64,000 nucleotides of DNA from Xenophilus azovorans DSM 13620 (GTDB lineage Bacteria > Pseudomonadota > Gammaproteobacteria > Burkholderiales > Burkholderiaceae_C): contig NZ_JQKD01000004.1 of assembly GCF_000745855.1 (NCBI RefSeq), positions 1-64,000 on the forward strand, in the 5' to 3' direction. A program made the position numbers and the translations under genes. The notes beneath the pieces are model-generated. The model did not search any database, had not been told where the DNA came from, and saw only the letters and a program-made list of their open reading frames with translations. Shown piece by piece: positions 16,210 to 25,670 of this stretch; position 1 is the first letter of the stretch; each line of letters opens with the position of its first letter.

Positions 16210-17847
16210 ATGTACGTCAATCACCGCACGCCCGACAACACGCTGCGCTCGTGGTTGGCTCTGGGCGTGGTCGTGGTGATCCTGGCCGGCTGGGTGGCCA
16301 ACGTGGCCCTGTACTTCCGCGTGCCCTTGAACTTGTTCGCCCAGGGCCTCTGGCATGCCGCCAAGCAGACTCCCTTCCTGCCCTGGCTGTGGATCGGTCC
16401 CACCATTGGCCTGGTGGTGGGGGTAGGCGCGTTCATCTTCTGCGTGCGGCGCTACGCCAACCACTTCGGTGGCTCGGTGTTCGTGAGCCGCCTGCGTGGC
16501 CCGCGTATGGTGAGCCAGGCGCTGTTAGCCGGCACAACGCGCGGGCGCGCCGGCCAGCATGCGCTGCGTTTTGCGGGCATCCCGATTCCGCGAGAAGTGG
16601 AGAACACGCAGTTCTTCGTGGGTGGCTCCACCGGTACCGGCAAGAGCGTGTGCATCAGTGAGTACGTTGGCAGCGCGATGGCGCGCGAGGACCGCATCAT
16701 CTGCGTCGACCCCGACGGCGCCTCCATGCGCTACTTCTGGCGCCCGGGCGACATGGTCCTCAATCCCTTCGACCGGCGCAGCCAGGGCTGGAGCATCTTC
16801 AATGAGATTCGCACGAGCTTCGACTGCGAGCAGTACGCCATCAGCCTGATCCCGCGCAGCCCCTCCACCGAGCAGGAGACGTGGAACAGCATGGGGCGCA
16901 CCATCGTGAGTGAAACCCTCACGGTGCTGCTGCGCCAGGGCGCTGGCACTACCGAGCGCCTGGTGCACTGGCTCACCACCGCCAGCAACGACGACCTCAA
17001 GGCCCTGCTGGCTGGCACGCCCGCGGCCGGTTGCTTCCATGGCGCGCCCGAGACCCTGGCCAGCATTCGCACCGTGCTCACGCAATACATCACGCCGCAC
17101 AAGTACCTGCCCTCGGGCGATTTCTCGTTTCGGGATTGGCTGGACAACGGGAAGGGAAGCCTGTGGATCACCTGGCGCGAGGACATGCTGCAGGCGCTCA
17201 AGCCCCTGATCTCCTGCTGGACGGACGTCACCTGTGCGAGCGTGCTGTCCATGCCCGAGGATGCGAACCGGCGCATGCACCTCATCTGCGACGAACTTGA
17301 TTCCCTGGAAAAACTGAACTACCTGATCGACGCGGCAACCAAGGGGCGCAAGAAGGGGCTGAGGATCGTGGCGGGCGTGCAGTCGCTCGCGCAGCTCAAC
17401 GACATCTACGGCAGGGACGATGCGCTCACCTTGCGCAACTGCTTCCGAAGCTCCTTGTTGTGCGGCATCGGCGAACTCGACACCTACACGGCCGAGGAGT
17501 TCTCGCGGGGCTTGGGTGAACACACGGTGCTGCGCCGTGCGCCCAGCGTCTCGGTGGGCACCGCCGGCGGCAAGGGCACGCTGTCGCACCGCCAGGACAC
17601 GGAGCGTCTGGTGTCGCCGGCTGAATTCCACCTGCTGCCCAACCTCACGGGCTATGTGAAGCTGGCGGGCGACTACCCGATCTCGCGGGTGTCGATGAAG
17701 TACTGCCAGCGGCCGCTCGTGGCGCCGCCCATGCTGATGGCCGAGGGCTTCAACGACCGACCGCAGCAGACGAACTTGCTGTTCTCTGCGACGGCACAAA
17801 CGCAAGCAGTGGCTGCGGCGGCAACGTCCATGCGGTCCTCAACCTGA
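16210..17847 (+). CDS. trwB: TrwB/VirD4-type coupling protein
   Basis: 545 residues from ATG 16210. There are two N-terminal transmembrane segments (about residues 16-36 and 58-80). The RecA-like motor has Walker A VGGSTGTGKSVC near residue 137 and Walker B HLICDELDSLEKL near residue 356. Coupling proteins form a hexameric inner-membrane DNA pump linking the relaxosome to the secretion channel. Downstream is the relaxase gene after 12 nt, as in R388 trwBC. Confidence 0.93.
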   Translation: MYVNHRTPDNTLRSWLALGVVVVILAGWVANVALYFRVPLNLFAQGLWHAAKQTPFLPWLWIGPTIGLVVGVGAFIFCVRRYANHFGGSVFVSRLRGPRMVSQALLAGTTRGRAGQHALRFAGIPIPREVENTQFFVGGSTGTGKSVCISEYVGSAMAREDRIICVDPDGASMRYFWRPGDMVLNPFDRRSQGWSIFNEIRTSFDCEQYAISLIPRSPSTEQETWNSMGRTIVSETLTVLLRQGAGTTERLVHWLTTASNDDLKALLAGTPAAGCFHGAPETLASIRTVLTQYITPHKYLPSGDFSFRDWLDNGKGSLWITWREDMLQALKPLISCWTDVTCASVLSMPEDANRRMHLICDELDSLEKLNYLIDAATKGRKKGLRIVAGVQSLAQLNDIYGRDDALTLRNCFRSSLLCGIGELDTYTAEEFSRGLGEHTVLRRAPSVSVGTAGGKGTLSHRQDTERLVSPAEFHLLPNLTGYVKLAGDYPISRVSMKYCQRPLVAPPMLMAEGFNDRPQQTNLLFSATAQTQAVAAAATSMRSST

Positions 17848-17859
17848 TTGGAACTCGGC

Positions 17860-20800
17860 ATGCTGTCCTTCAAGTTCGTCGCTGATGCCACGCGCGCTGG
17901 CCACTACTTCGAGTCCTCGGACGACTACTACGGCAAGGAGGGGCACCGCGGGGACTGGATCGGGAGTGCCGTGGTGTCACTCGGACTCGAGGGTGCAACG
18001 GCCGTCGAGCGTGCGGTTTTCCAGGACCTGCTGGAAGGACGCTTGCCCGACGGCAAGCAGCTGCGAGTGAATCGCACGCACGCAAGCGCGGACCGCAAGG
18101 GCATCGACTTCACCTTCAGTGCGCCGAAGTCCGTGAGCATCCAGGCCTTGGTGCAGGAAGACGCGCGCATCATCGTGGCGCACGACACGGCCGTGAAAAA
18201 GAGCCTGGAGCTCATGCAGGAGTTTGCGGCCACGCGCAAGAAGGAGCGGGGCCTGTCTTTTCGCGAACGAACCGGGAATTTGGTGGCGGCGACCTTCCGG
18301 CATGAGTTGTCCCGTGCGCAGGACCCTCAGTTGCACACGCACGCCATCGTGATGAACATGACGCGACGCTCCGATGGCCAATGGCGGGCCCTTTCGAACG
18401 AGGATCTGCTGCGCAACGTCAAGATGGTGGGCGCGTTCTACCGCGCGACGCTCGCCGAGGAGCTCAAGAAGATCGGATTCGAGCTGCGCGAGACGCGCAA
18501 AGGTGGGTGGGAGCTCGCGCACATCTCCGACGCGGTGATCCGCCACTTCAGCCAGCGCAGCCGCGAGATCGAAGACTTGCTAGCTTCGCGCGGCCAGGCG
18601 AGGGAGACGGCGACCACCGCTCAGAAGCAGGTCATCACGCTGGCCACGCGGCGCAAGAAGACAGAAAACGACCGGGCGTGGCTGCGCGAGCATTGGCGTC
18701 AAACCGCGCGGGAGGCGGGTCTGGACCTGCAGGCGCGGGGTCCCTTGCAGGGCGACGTGCTGCCCACGCCGTCCTCGGCGGCTCGTCTTGTACGCGCGGT
18801 CCGCGAGAAGCTCACCGGCTCGAGCACGACGCGCCGCGCGGCTAATGACGCCATCGACTTCGCCATTGCTCACCTGGCCGAGCGCCAGGGCATCTTCTCT
18901 CGCGCCGAACTGCTGGAAGTGGCCTACGGCCGGGCGGCCACGCGCACCACAACGGTGGAAGTTCGCGCGGCATTGGATGCGGCCAAGACGGATGGTCGCC
19001 TGCTGCCGGAGTTGCCGCTGTATCAGACGGCACGGTCCCTGAACATCAGCGCCGGCGAGCTGGCCCGCGACCCCAAGGCCAACCAGTTCAAGGGACACGA
19101 CGACTTCGAGAAGTTGACGCGCGCCTCCTGGATCGCTCTGACCATGACCACGCGCGGGCAGCCGCAGGCCCAGGCCGGGGCGGTGGTGGACGCCGCCATT
19201 GCACGGGGAGCGTTGGTGCCCTCGGAGCCGCGCTTCGCGACGCCGCAGGCGCGGCGCAGCGAGATCCGGATCCTGGGCATCGAGAAGGCGGGTCGAGGAA
19301 CGGTGCCTGCGGTGGCGTCAATCGACAACGTGACGGCCATGCTGGCGGCGAGCAACCTCAACGCCGGGCAGCGCGATGCAGTGAGCATGGTGTTGACCGC
19401 GCGGGATCGATTCGTAGGCATCCAGGGCCTGGCCGGTACCGGTAAGAGTCACATGCTCGCGAAGGCTGTCGAGGGCATCAAGGCGGAGACGACGCGCCTG
19501 TCGGGCCCGCGAGGCTACCGCGTCATCGGCCTGGCGCCCTACGCCTCGCAGAACGAGGCTCTCGCGCTGCTCGGCATGGAGTCGCAGACGCTGGCTTCCT
19601 TCCTTGCGCGCGTGGGCCAGCACAGGAGCCTGGATGCCAAGTCGATCGTCTTCCTAGACGAAGCCGGTGTGGTGCCTGCCCACCAGCTAGAGAACCTCAT
19701 GGCGATTGTCGAGCGTCAGGGCGCGCGGCTGGTCCTGTGTGGCGACCGCAGGCAGACGCACGCGGTGGAGGCCGGCAAGCCTTTCGAGCAGCTGCAGGAT
19801 GCGGGCATGACCAAGGCCTTCCTCACGGAGATCAAGCGCCAGAAGAACGAGGCGATCAAGGCCGCCGTGGTGCACGCCGCCAACAACGAAGTGCCTAAGG
19901 CCGTGGAGGTTCTTAAGCCCCAGGTGGTCGAGGTCCGGCACGACCTGATGCGCTACGAGCGCCTAGCGCGCACCTACGTGCAGCTGCCGCAGGCCGAGCG
20001 CCGCGAAACCCTCATCGTGGCTGGGACCAACGATGCCCGGCGCGCCATCAACGCGCTCGTGCGCGAGGGGCTCGCCTTGCCCAACGGCCACCAGGTGGAG
20101 GTGCTCAACAACGTGGATATGACCCGCGCCGAGTTGAAGTCCGCGCAAAGCTACGAGGCGGGACAGATCGTGATACCTCAACGCACCTACGGCGCCTCCC
20201 TCATCAAGGACGAGCAGCTCACCGTCGTCTCGCATGACGTTCGTACCAACACGCTCGCGGTGCAGCGCGAGAACGGCCAGCAAGTCCGGTTCGATCCTAT
20301 GGTGAACACGATGCTGCGCCTGTACGAGCGTGACGTGGTCGACCTCGCGCCGGGCGACTGGGTGCGCGTGACGTCGAACAACCGGAGCCTGGGCATCTTC
20401 AACGGCGAGCGCTACGAGGTGCTGGCGGTCGACGCGAAGAACGTCACCCTCAAAGGCGGCGAAGCGAACGTCATGCTGGATCGAAGCCGTCCGCTGCATC
20501 TGCAGCACGGCTACGCCAGCACGATCCACTCGGCGCAAGGCCTCACAAAGAACCGCGTTCTGGTGGAAGCGAATACTAAAAGCCTCACTAGCAACCGTGC
20601 AGTCTTCTATGTGGCGATTAGCCGGCCCAGGCACGACATCACGCTTTTCACGGATGATGCGTCGAACCTGGCGGCCGCCATGAGCCGGGAACTTAAGAAG
20701 TACGCGGCCCTGGAGTTACGCGACGCAAAGAACGAGAGGGTTGTGTTGGAAGCCAAGACGACGCGCTCGCGACAGGCGATCCTCGCGCAGACGCTGCGCA

Positions 20801-20892
20801 AGGCAGGCAGGAGCCAAGGGGCGGCAGGGCCGATGGCCGCACGCACCTCCGATCCGCAACGCGCGAGCGGCGCGATCTCGCGAGGGCGTTGA
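17860..20892 (+). CDS. trwC: TrwC-like MobF relaxase-helicase
   Basis: About 1010 residues. I chose ATG 17860 (MLSFKFVADATRAGHYF) because it matches the TrwC N-terminus, where residue 1 to the catalytic Tyr spacing is conserved. Tyr16 and Tyr23/24 (DDYYGKEG) are the nicking tyrosines. The HUH histidines are His148, His159 and His161 (FRHE and LHTHAIVMN). The C-terminal helicase has Walker A GLAGTGKSHML near residue 525, then FLDEAGVV and a UvrD/RecD-like YASTIHSAQGLTKNRV motif. It nicks oriT, pilots the strand and unwinds it. Confidence 0.95.
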   Translation: MLSFKFVADATRAGHYFESSDDYYGKEGHRGDWIGSAVVSLGLEGATAVERAVFQDLLEGRLPDGKQLRVNRTHASADRKGIDFTFSAPKSVSIQALVQEDARIIVAHDTAVKKSLELMQEFAATRKKERGLSFRERTGNLVAATFRHELSRAQDPQLHTHAIVMNMTRRSDGQWRALSNEDLLRNVKMVGAFYRATLAEELKKIGFELRETRKGGWELAHISDAVIRHFSQRSREIEDLLASRGQARETATTAQKQVITLATRRKKTENDRAWLREHWRQTAREAGLDLQARGPLQGDVLPTPSSAARLVRAVREKLTGSSTTRRAANDAIDFAIAHLAERQGIFSRAELLEVAYGRAATRTTTVEVRAALDAAKTDGRLLPELPLYQTARSLNISAGELARDPKANQFKGHDDFEKLTRASWIALTMTTRGQPQAQAGAVVDAAIARGALVPSEPRFATPQARRSEIRILGIEKAGRGTVPAVASIDNVTAMLAASNLNAGQRDAVSMVLTARDRFVGIQGLAGTGKSHMLAKAVEGIKAETTRLSGPRGYRVIGLAPYASQNEALALLGMESQTLASFLARVGQHRSLDAKSIVFLDEAGVVPAHQLENLMAIVERQGARLVLCGDRRQTHAVEAGKPFEQLQDAGMTKAFLTEIKRQKNEAIKAAVVHAANNEVPKAVEVLKPQVVEVRHDLMRYERLARTYVQLPQAERRETLIVAGTNDARRAINALVREGLALPNGHQVEVLNNVDMTRAELKSAQSYEAGQIVIPQRTYGASLIKDEQLTVVSHDVRTNTLAVQRENGQQVRFDPMVNTMLRLYERDVVDLAPGDWVRVTSNNRSLGIFNGERYEVLAVDAKNVTLKGGEANVMLDRSRPLHLQHGYASTIHSAQGLTKNRVLVEANTKSLTSNRAVFYVAISRPRHDITLFTDDASNLAAAMSRELKKYAALELRDAKNERVVLEAKTTRSRQAILAQTLRKAGRSQGAAGPMAARTSDPQRASGAISRGR

Positions 20893-20901
20893 AAACAGCA
20901 T

Positions 20902-21606
20902 ATGGATGAGCGTATGAGCGAGAGAGCACGAACAGAAACGCAGGCGAGCGCGGACGACGCGGCCGATGTATCGAAGGCGATTCGCGCGCTGATGCACGAC
21001 ATGCGCTCGCCGATGCAGGCGATCCTTTCGTCGCTCGATGTATTGGACGACGCCTCGATGGATGCCGCGGCCAAGCGTGGCGTGGGCCGACTGCATCGCT
21101 CGGCACTTGCCTTGGACGCCCACCTCGGGGACTTGGCCACGCTGATGCTGATCCAAACGGGTGCTCACGTCGAGCGTGCGGTCGCCTTTGAAGTCGGCGC
21201 CTTGTTGGAAGAAGTCGGAGAGCTCTCGGCGCGTGCGGGAGTTTGCGTGTTGGCGCAAAAGCCGGTCGACCCCGTCTTTGCAGTGGCGGATCCCCTCCTG
21301 ATTCGCGCCATGCTGCTTCGCCTGGCGCATGCGTTCGGCAAACTCTCGGGTGCGGGCGCCATCACCGTGTCGGTTCGAGAGGCAGGTCCCGGGGATTCCT
21401 CATTGAGCCTTGTCCTGCAGTGCGCCAAGGATGTGCCTTGGCCCCAAGGCTTCGGGCAGCGACTTCTTCCTGTGCGGGTCATGGCTGAGGCCTTGGGCGG
21501 CGAATTGGACGTCAAAGAGCACTCATCGGTGGTCCTCACTCTTCCAGCACGGCTCGAGGACGCACTGGACGGGCAAAGTGCGACGGGGCCCTTGGGGCAT
21601 GCCTGA
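20902..21606 (+). CDS. histidine phosphotransferase-like protein (degenerate kinase, ChpT-like)
   Basis: 234 residues, soluble. The H-box is intact (ALMHDMRSPMQAILSSLDVL) within a DHp-type helical pair. The C-terminal half has the order of a HATPase domain but no N-box Asn (RAMLLRLAHAFGKLSG), no DxGxG and no GxGLG. It should therefore not bind ATP well. This combination is the hallmark of ChpT-type phosphotransferases that pass phosphate between receivers. It begins 9 nt after trwC and overlaps the next gene. Confidence 0.7.
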   Translation: MDERMSERARTETQASADDAADVSKAIRALMHDMRSPMQAILSSLDVLDDASMDAAAKRGVGRLHRSALALDAHLGDLATLMLIQTGAHVERAVAFEVGALLEEVGELSARAGVCVLAQKPVDPVFAVADPLLIRAMLLRLAHAFGKLSGAGAITVSVREAGPGDSSLSLVLQCAKDVPWPQGFGQRLLPVRVMAEALGGELDVKEHSSVVLTLPARLEDALDGQSATGPLGHA

Positions 21607-22081
21607 GCGCACAGTAGAGATCGCCATGACGTCCAAACCCTCCAATTGCTTGCCGGGGCCCATGTCCACGCGGGCGGCGACGCATGCCGCTCTTCGCGTG
21701 GCAATCCTGGACGACGACGCAGATGTGGTGGCGGCCATCGGCGAGGTCCTGCGGCGGCAGGGCTTGGCGGTCCAGGAATTCACTGACCCGGCCGAGCTGT
21801 CCCTGGCGATCCGTGAGCGCGTTTTCGATGCCTACGTGCTGGACTGGCTGCTGGGTGACGTCACGGCGCTGGACATCGTGGTCCAGCTGCGCGCGGACGC
21901 CGCCAACGAAGCGGTGCCGATCTTTTTGCTTTCAGGAAACTTGGCCCTCGGCGGGGTCCCCACCGATCCGGTGTTGGCGGCGGCGATCGCCGAACACCGG
22001 CTCTTCTATCGCGCCAAGCCGTTTTCCACGCGGCAACTCGCGCGCGACATTTGCATGGCATACGAAGGAGGTAGCCCATGA
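21599..22081 (+). CDS. single-domain response regulator (REC)
   Basis: About 160 residues from ATG 21599, which overlaps the upstream gene; ATG 21626 is an alternative. A 30-residue tail is followed by one receiver domain: VAILDDDADVV (acidic pocket), AYVLDWLLGD (phosphoacceptor Asp), LLSGN (Ser) and RAKPFS (Lys). No output domain follows, so it is a shuttle like CheY or Spo0F. Its AYVLDWLL box is nearly identical to that of the divergent regulator at 25571-26440, which suggests a common partner. Confidence 0.85.
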   Translation: MPERTVEIAMTSKPSNCLPGPMSTRAATHAALRVAILDDDADVVAAIGEVLRRQGLAVQEFTDPAELSLAIRERVFDAYVLDWLLGDVTALDIVVQLRADAANEAVPIFLLSGNLALGGVPTDPVLAAAIAEHRLFYRAKPFSTRQLARDICMAYEGGSP

Positions 22082-22608
22082 CACGGTTCATCCCATTTGG
22101 CTTGCGAACGGCGGCGTCGATCGCGGGGTTGATCGCGGCGCTCGGGGTTGGCGCAGGCGCCGCTGCCGCGCCCAACGCTTGCCCGAACGACGCGCTCCTG
22201 GAGATCGCCGGGGCGGTCAAGCCCAATTCGCCGCGCGGCTCCTTCCTCTTCAGTGAAAAGGACCTTCTCAATCTCAAGGCGGTCAAGCTGACCACGGCGA
22301 CAGCTTGGACGCCGCGCAGCGAGTTCATCGGCCCGGAGCTCTCGACAGTGCTCGAAGCCGCAGGCGTGCCCGCCACGGCCAAGGAGATGCGCTTCTATGC
22401 GATCGACGCCTATGAGATCACCATCCCAACCACCGACCTGGTCAAGTACCGGCCGGTCATGGCCCACACGCAAAATGGCGAGCGGCTGATGGTGGCCACC
22501 CGCGGCCCGGTCTTCCTCGTCTATCCGCGTGACCAGTACCCGGAACTCACCGCCATCAAAGGCCAGGCGCAGTTTGTCTGGATGGTGTGCAAGATCGTTG
22601 TCAAATGA
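22078..22608 (+). CDS. periplasmic SUOX-fold, putative pterin-binding protein (PruR-like)
   Basis: 176 residues. A Sec signal peptide (hydrophobic core to GAGAAAA, cleavage near residue 31) precedes one small molybdopterin-oxidoreductase-like (SUOX) domain: LLEIAGAVKPNSPRGSFLF, EFIGPELSTVLEAAGV, AIDAYEITIPTTDL and GPVFLVYPRDQYPEL. The domain is too short for an enzyme and lacks the conserved molybdenum Cys. In Agrobacterium a protein of this type, PruR, binds pterins and controls a membrane regulator. It is coupled by ATGA overlaps to the genes on both sides. Confidence 0.75.
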   Translation: MTRFIPFGLRTAASIAGLIAALGVGAGAAAAPNACPNDALLEIAGAVKPNSPRGSFLFSEKDLLNLKAVKLTTATAWTPRSEFIGPELSTVLEAAGVPATAKEMRFYAIDAYEITIPTTDLVKYRPVMAHTQNGERLMVATRGPVFLVYPRDQYPELTAIKGQAQFVWMVCKIVVK

Positions 22609-24101
22609 ATCGGGTCCCGCATGTGGATGCGACGCCACGAATGCGTGCGCACGGTCCCCTGGTTCGCTGGATTCTGAGGTTCGGTCGGCCGGTGGGAGTG
22701 GCACTGGTCCTATTGGCACTCCTTGGAACGGTCCTGTTGCACCGCGCGGCCAACTCGCGCAATCCATCCTCCGATTCCTGGCCGACCGAGGGCTACTACT
22801 TCGCGGGCGTGCAGTATCAGTTGGGCTTGCAGGCGCTGCGCCTGGAGATGGCGCGCTATCACCTGGCCATCGACCCCGAGGCCCGAGCTGCGCTTCGACG
22901 GGATTCGCTCGTTCTGCGGGATGTGCTCCACGCGAAGTACGCGATCCTCATGGAATCGCCGGAATTGAGGCCCTTTCTTCAGGCCGTGGAAGGCTTTCGG
23001 GGTTCGATCGAACCTTTGACTCGGATGAACAGCGAACTGGACACCATGGTCGATGAGGCCCTCGCTTCGCCGCAGGGCTATCGTCAGTTCGATGCGCAGG
23101 TCGAGCCGCTGAGCCAGAGGGTGGTGAGCATGGCCAACGACTTGAGGGTCGCAGAATTGACAAGTTTCGAGGCCGCCTTTGAGGCCCAGCGCCAGGCAAC
23201 CCTCACCTACCAGGAGGTCGGCCTGGCACTGTTGGCGATGCTGGGACTGGGGCTCATCACGCATGTGCAGATTCTTCGCAAGGAGGACCAAGCCCTTCGT
23301 AAGGAAGCGGAGGCCCGTGCAGAGGCGCAGCGCAGCGCGCAGGCGCGGGTAGCGCTGCTTGGCATGGTGTCGCATGAACTGCGAACGCCCCTGCAGACCA
23401 TGCTTGCGGACGTGGAAGTCTTGGCGGACACGACGGCGCCACGTGCCGGCCAACGCGCGGTGGACAGCCTCGAGCGCAACATTGGCCTCATCTCGGGTCA
23501 ATTGGATGACATCGCACAGTACACGCGGATGGTCAGCGGGACCTACGAGGCGCGCCGGGAACGCTTCGCGCTGGTGCCCATGCTTCAGCGCGTCCTGGGC
23601 GAGCATCTGGCGTCCGTGCAGCCCGGCCAGCAACTCGCGCTGGAGACTTCCATTCCCGACGATCTGTCGGTGGTCGGTGACCCGATCCGGTTGCATCAGG
23701 TCATCAACAACTTCCTGTCCAACGCGATCAAGTACGGCGGCCCGGACGTCATTTTGGTGTCGGCGCAGTTGGAGGACGGGAGTGCCTCGGGTCGGGCCGT
23801 GGCGGTGGAGGCGGCCATCGTGCGCGTAACCGATCATGGACCCGGGATTTCCGACTCGGACTTCGCAGCCATCTGGGAGCCTTTCGTGCGTGGGCGGCGC
23901 GGCCAAGGCCGCTCCCAAGGGAATGGTCTGGGGCTGGCCGTGGTTCGCCTACTGGCCGACTCCGTCGGCTGGGAGGTGGGCGTGGCCAGCGCCGCGGGCA
24001 ATGGCACCGCAGGCCCAGGAAGCGGGGCGACCTTCTTTGTGCGCTTCCCGCTGGTGCCGCCCGATGCAACCCAGGCGAGCGAGGTCGGCCGGTCTGGTTG
24101 A
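22605..24101 (+). CDS. membrane sensor histidine kinase
   Basis: About 498 residues from ATG 22605, overlapping the SUOX gene by 4 nt. The first transmembrane segment lies at about residues 28-47. A helical periplasmic region of about 150 residues follows, with a second segment at about 206-226. The cytoplasmic kinase has H-box MVSHELRTPLQTML, N-box NNFLSNAIKYGG, G1 DHGPGISDSD and G2 GNGLGLAVV, all intact. The obvious hypothesis is that the periplasmic region reads the SUOX-fold partner. It is the phosphate source for the REC and phosphotransferase encoded just upstream. Confidence 0.88.
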   Translation: MNRVPHVDATPRMRAHGPLVRWILRFGRPVGVALVLLALLGTVLLHRAANSRNPSSDSWPTEGYYFAGVQYQLGLQALRLEMARYHLAIDPEARAALRRDSLVLRDVLHAKYAILMESPELRPFLQAVEGFRGSIEPLTRMNSELDTMVDEALASPQGYRQFDAQVEPLSQRVVSMANDLRVAELTSFEAAFEAQRQATLTYQEVGLALLAMLGLGLITHVQILRKEDQALRKEAEARAEAQRSAQARVALLGMVSHELRTPLQTMLADVEVLADTTAPRAGQRAVDSLERNIGLISGQLDDIAQYTRMVSGTYEARRERFALVPMLQRVLGEHLASVQPGQQLALETSIPDDLSVVGDPIRLHQVINNFLSNAIKYGGPDVILVSAQLEDGSASGRAVAVEAAIVRVTDHGPGISDSDFAAIWEPFVRGRRGQGRSQGNGLGLAVVRLLADSVGWEVGVASAAGNGTAGPGSGATFFVRFPLVPPDATQASEVGRSG

Positions 24102-24151
24102 AAATATCAATCCGCCCGGCATCTTCGTTGGGCAAGTAACCTCTGACGACT

Positions 24152-24496
24152 ATGGCAACCATTGAAATGCAAATCGAGGTGCGCACCGAGATCGGGATCG
24201 CGCCGTCCGAGCAGGGCAGGGAGCAGGCGCTGACCGTGGGACTGCTCGTTGAGGTCGATGATCGGCACTCGGATGCGGCCGCGCGCGAGGGCAAGATCAG
24301 CGAGACGCTTGACTACGGCAAGCTGCGGCAGATCGTGCATCAGGTGTTCGCAGAGCGCCGCTGGGATTTGCTGGAGCAGGTGACCACGGCCATTCGCGAC
24401 CGCATCCGTGATCTGAAGCACGTGACCTCGGCGCGCGTGAGCATCACCAAGCATCACGCCTGGGCGGATGTGCCACGCCTGACCCTGACGCGATGA
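24152..24496 (+). CDS. FolB/FolX-like dihydroneopterin aldolase-fold protein
   Basis: 114 residues with the whole FolB domain: IGIAPSEQGREQALTVGLLV, TLDYGKLRQIVHQVF, WDLLEQVTTAIRDRI and VSITKHHAWADVPRLTL. Glu20 and the Lys near residue 100 align with the catalytic Glu and Lys of FolB. The protein could therefore act on dihydroneopterin or dihydromonapterin triphosphate-derived pterins, as aldolase or epimerase. It overlaps the reductase gene by 4 nt, so the two enzymes are co-translated. Confidence 0.75.
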   Translation: MATIEMQIEVRTEIGIAPSEQGREQALTVGLLVEVDDRHSDAAAREGKISETLDYGKLRQIVHQVFAERRWDLLEQVTTAIRDRIRDLKHVTSARVSITKHHAWADVPRLTLTR

Positions 24497-25197
24497 GCTG
24501 GGTGCTCGTCACTGGCGGCACGGCGCGCGGTGGAGAAGCCATCGTGCGGGCCATGCAGGGTGCCGGGCTGAATGTGGTGATCCATCACTCGCCACGCTCC
24601 GGTGATCGGGCTGCGTCCCTGTGCGCCGAGTTGGAAAGCCTGCGCGCTGGCTGCGCGCTCACCTGGGAGGCCGATCTGAGCCAGCCGGTGGACGTGCCGG
24701 GTTGGCTCATCGAATTGACGCCCGAGTTTTGCGTGTGCAATGCCAGCGTCTATCAGCCAAGTACCCTGGCTGACAGCGCGCGGGAGTCGTTAGACATGGC
24801 GGTGCATCTCAACGCGCACGCTGCCATCTTGAAGAGCTTGGAGCCGAGCCTGTGTTCGGTGGTGGCGGTGACGGACATCCACGTGGACCGGCCCGCCGCA
24901 GGCTATCTCTGGTACACGGTGGCCAAGGCGGCGCTGCAGTCGCTGGTTCTTACGCTGGCGATGGAGTGGGCACCGCGGATTCGCTGCAACGTGGTGGCGC
25001 CCGGCGCATTGCCGCTGCCCGAAGCCTGGACCGATGAAGGGCGTGCGGAGGCGATCGAACGATCCATTCCGCTGGGCCGCCTCGGCGGTTTCGAGGATCT
25101 CGCCTCAGCAGTGAAATGGGTGTTGTTGGACGCACCCTATGTGACTGGTCAGGTGCTCGCCGTCGATGGCGGGCGCAGCCGTTGGCTGCGCAATTAG
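24493..25197 (+). CDS. SDR pteridine reductase (FolM/PTR1/PruA-like)
   Basis: 234 residues, short-chain dehydrogenase fold. The NADP-site loop is VLVTGGTARGGEAIV, with HHSPRSGDRA at the phosphate-binding position typical of NADPH-dependent members. The active site is VTDIHVDRPAAGYLWYTVAK with YxxxK. The IRCNVVAPGALPLPE and VTGQVLAVDGGRS regions follow. The Asp-His-Val-Asp motif before the Tyr resembles PTR1/FolM, which reduce dihydropterins to tetrahydropterins. The Agrobacterium homologue PruA makes the pterin signal used by PruR. Confidence 0.78.
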   Translation: MSWVLVTGGTARGGEAIVRAMQGAGLNVVIHHSPRSGDRAASLCAELESLRAGCALTWEADLSQPVDVPGWLIELTPEFCVCNASVYQPSTLADSARESLDMAVHLNAHAAILKSLEPSLCSVVAVTDIHVDRPAAGYLWYTVAKAALQSLVLTLAMEWAPRIRCNVVAPGALPLPEAWTDEGRAEAIERSIPLGRLGGFEDLASAVKWVLLDAPYVTGQVLAVDGGRSRWLRN

Positions 25198-25310
25198 GAA
25201 TTCAGAAAAGCGCTGAATAGCGGCCAGGATTTCCGTACGGGGACGACATTGATGACAACGAATCAGGCGTCGGAGTACACCGGATTTCCCGGCTTCAATA
25301 CGATGTAGCT

Positions 25311-25670
25311 ATGCCTTTTCGGGCGCTTGCCGATCGCTATCTCTGGGTGCACAACGCCGATGGCCGCAAACTGCAGATAGAGGCGAGGCGGGTGGTCACG
25401 TTCAAACGCGGGCGGATGGAGTTCGGCGAGCCCCGTTATGTTCCAGAACGGAATCTCGCTGACCAGAGTGACCCAGAGACGCTACGTCGACCCCAACTGT
25501 CGAACATTCATTCGGGTCAGCGGCGCTCGATAACTTTGGATGGCGAGGAATTCGTGATTGCCATGACGACTTATCTTCGGGTCTCGCGCACCCTATGCAG
25601 GCCGTCGTTCTCCAGAGCGGAGAGCAGTAGCGGCAGGTGCGTGGGCTTCTCGATGACCTGCACGCGATAG
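25311..25670 (+). CDS. doubtful hypothetical ORF
   Basis: The first 80 codons (MPFRALADRYLWVHNADGRK onward) have plausible composition, but the last third is antisense to the BetR-like/REC gene and no ribosome binding site is clear. It may be a decayed gene. The 25198-25310 stretch before it holds nothing recognisable apart from a 12-mer, ACGAATCAGGCG (25258-25269), repeated at 26484-26495. Confidence 0.2.
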   Translation: MPFRALADRYLWVHNADGRKLQIEARRVVTFKRGRMEFGEPRYVPERNLADQSDPETLRRPQLSNIHSGQRRSITLDGEEFVIAMTTYLRVSRTLCRPSFSRAESSSGRCVGFSMTCTR

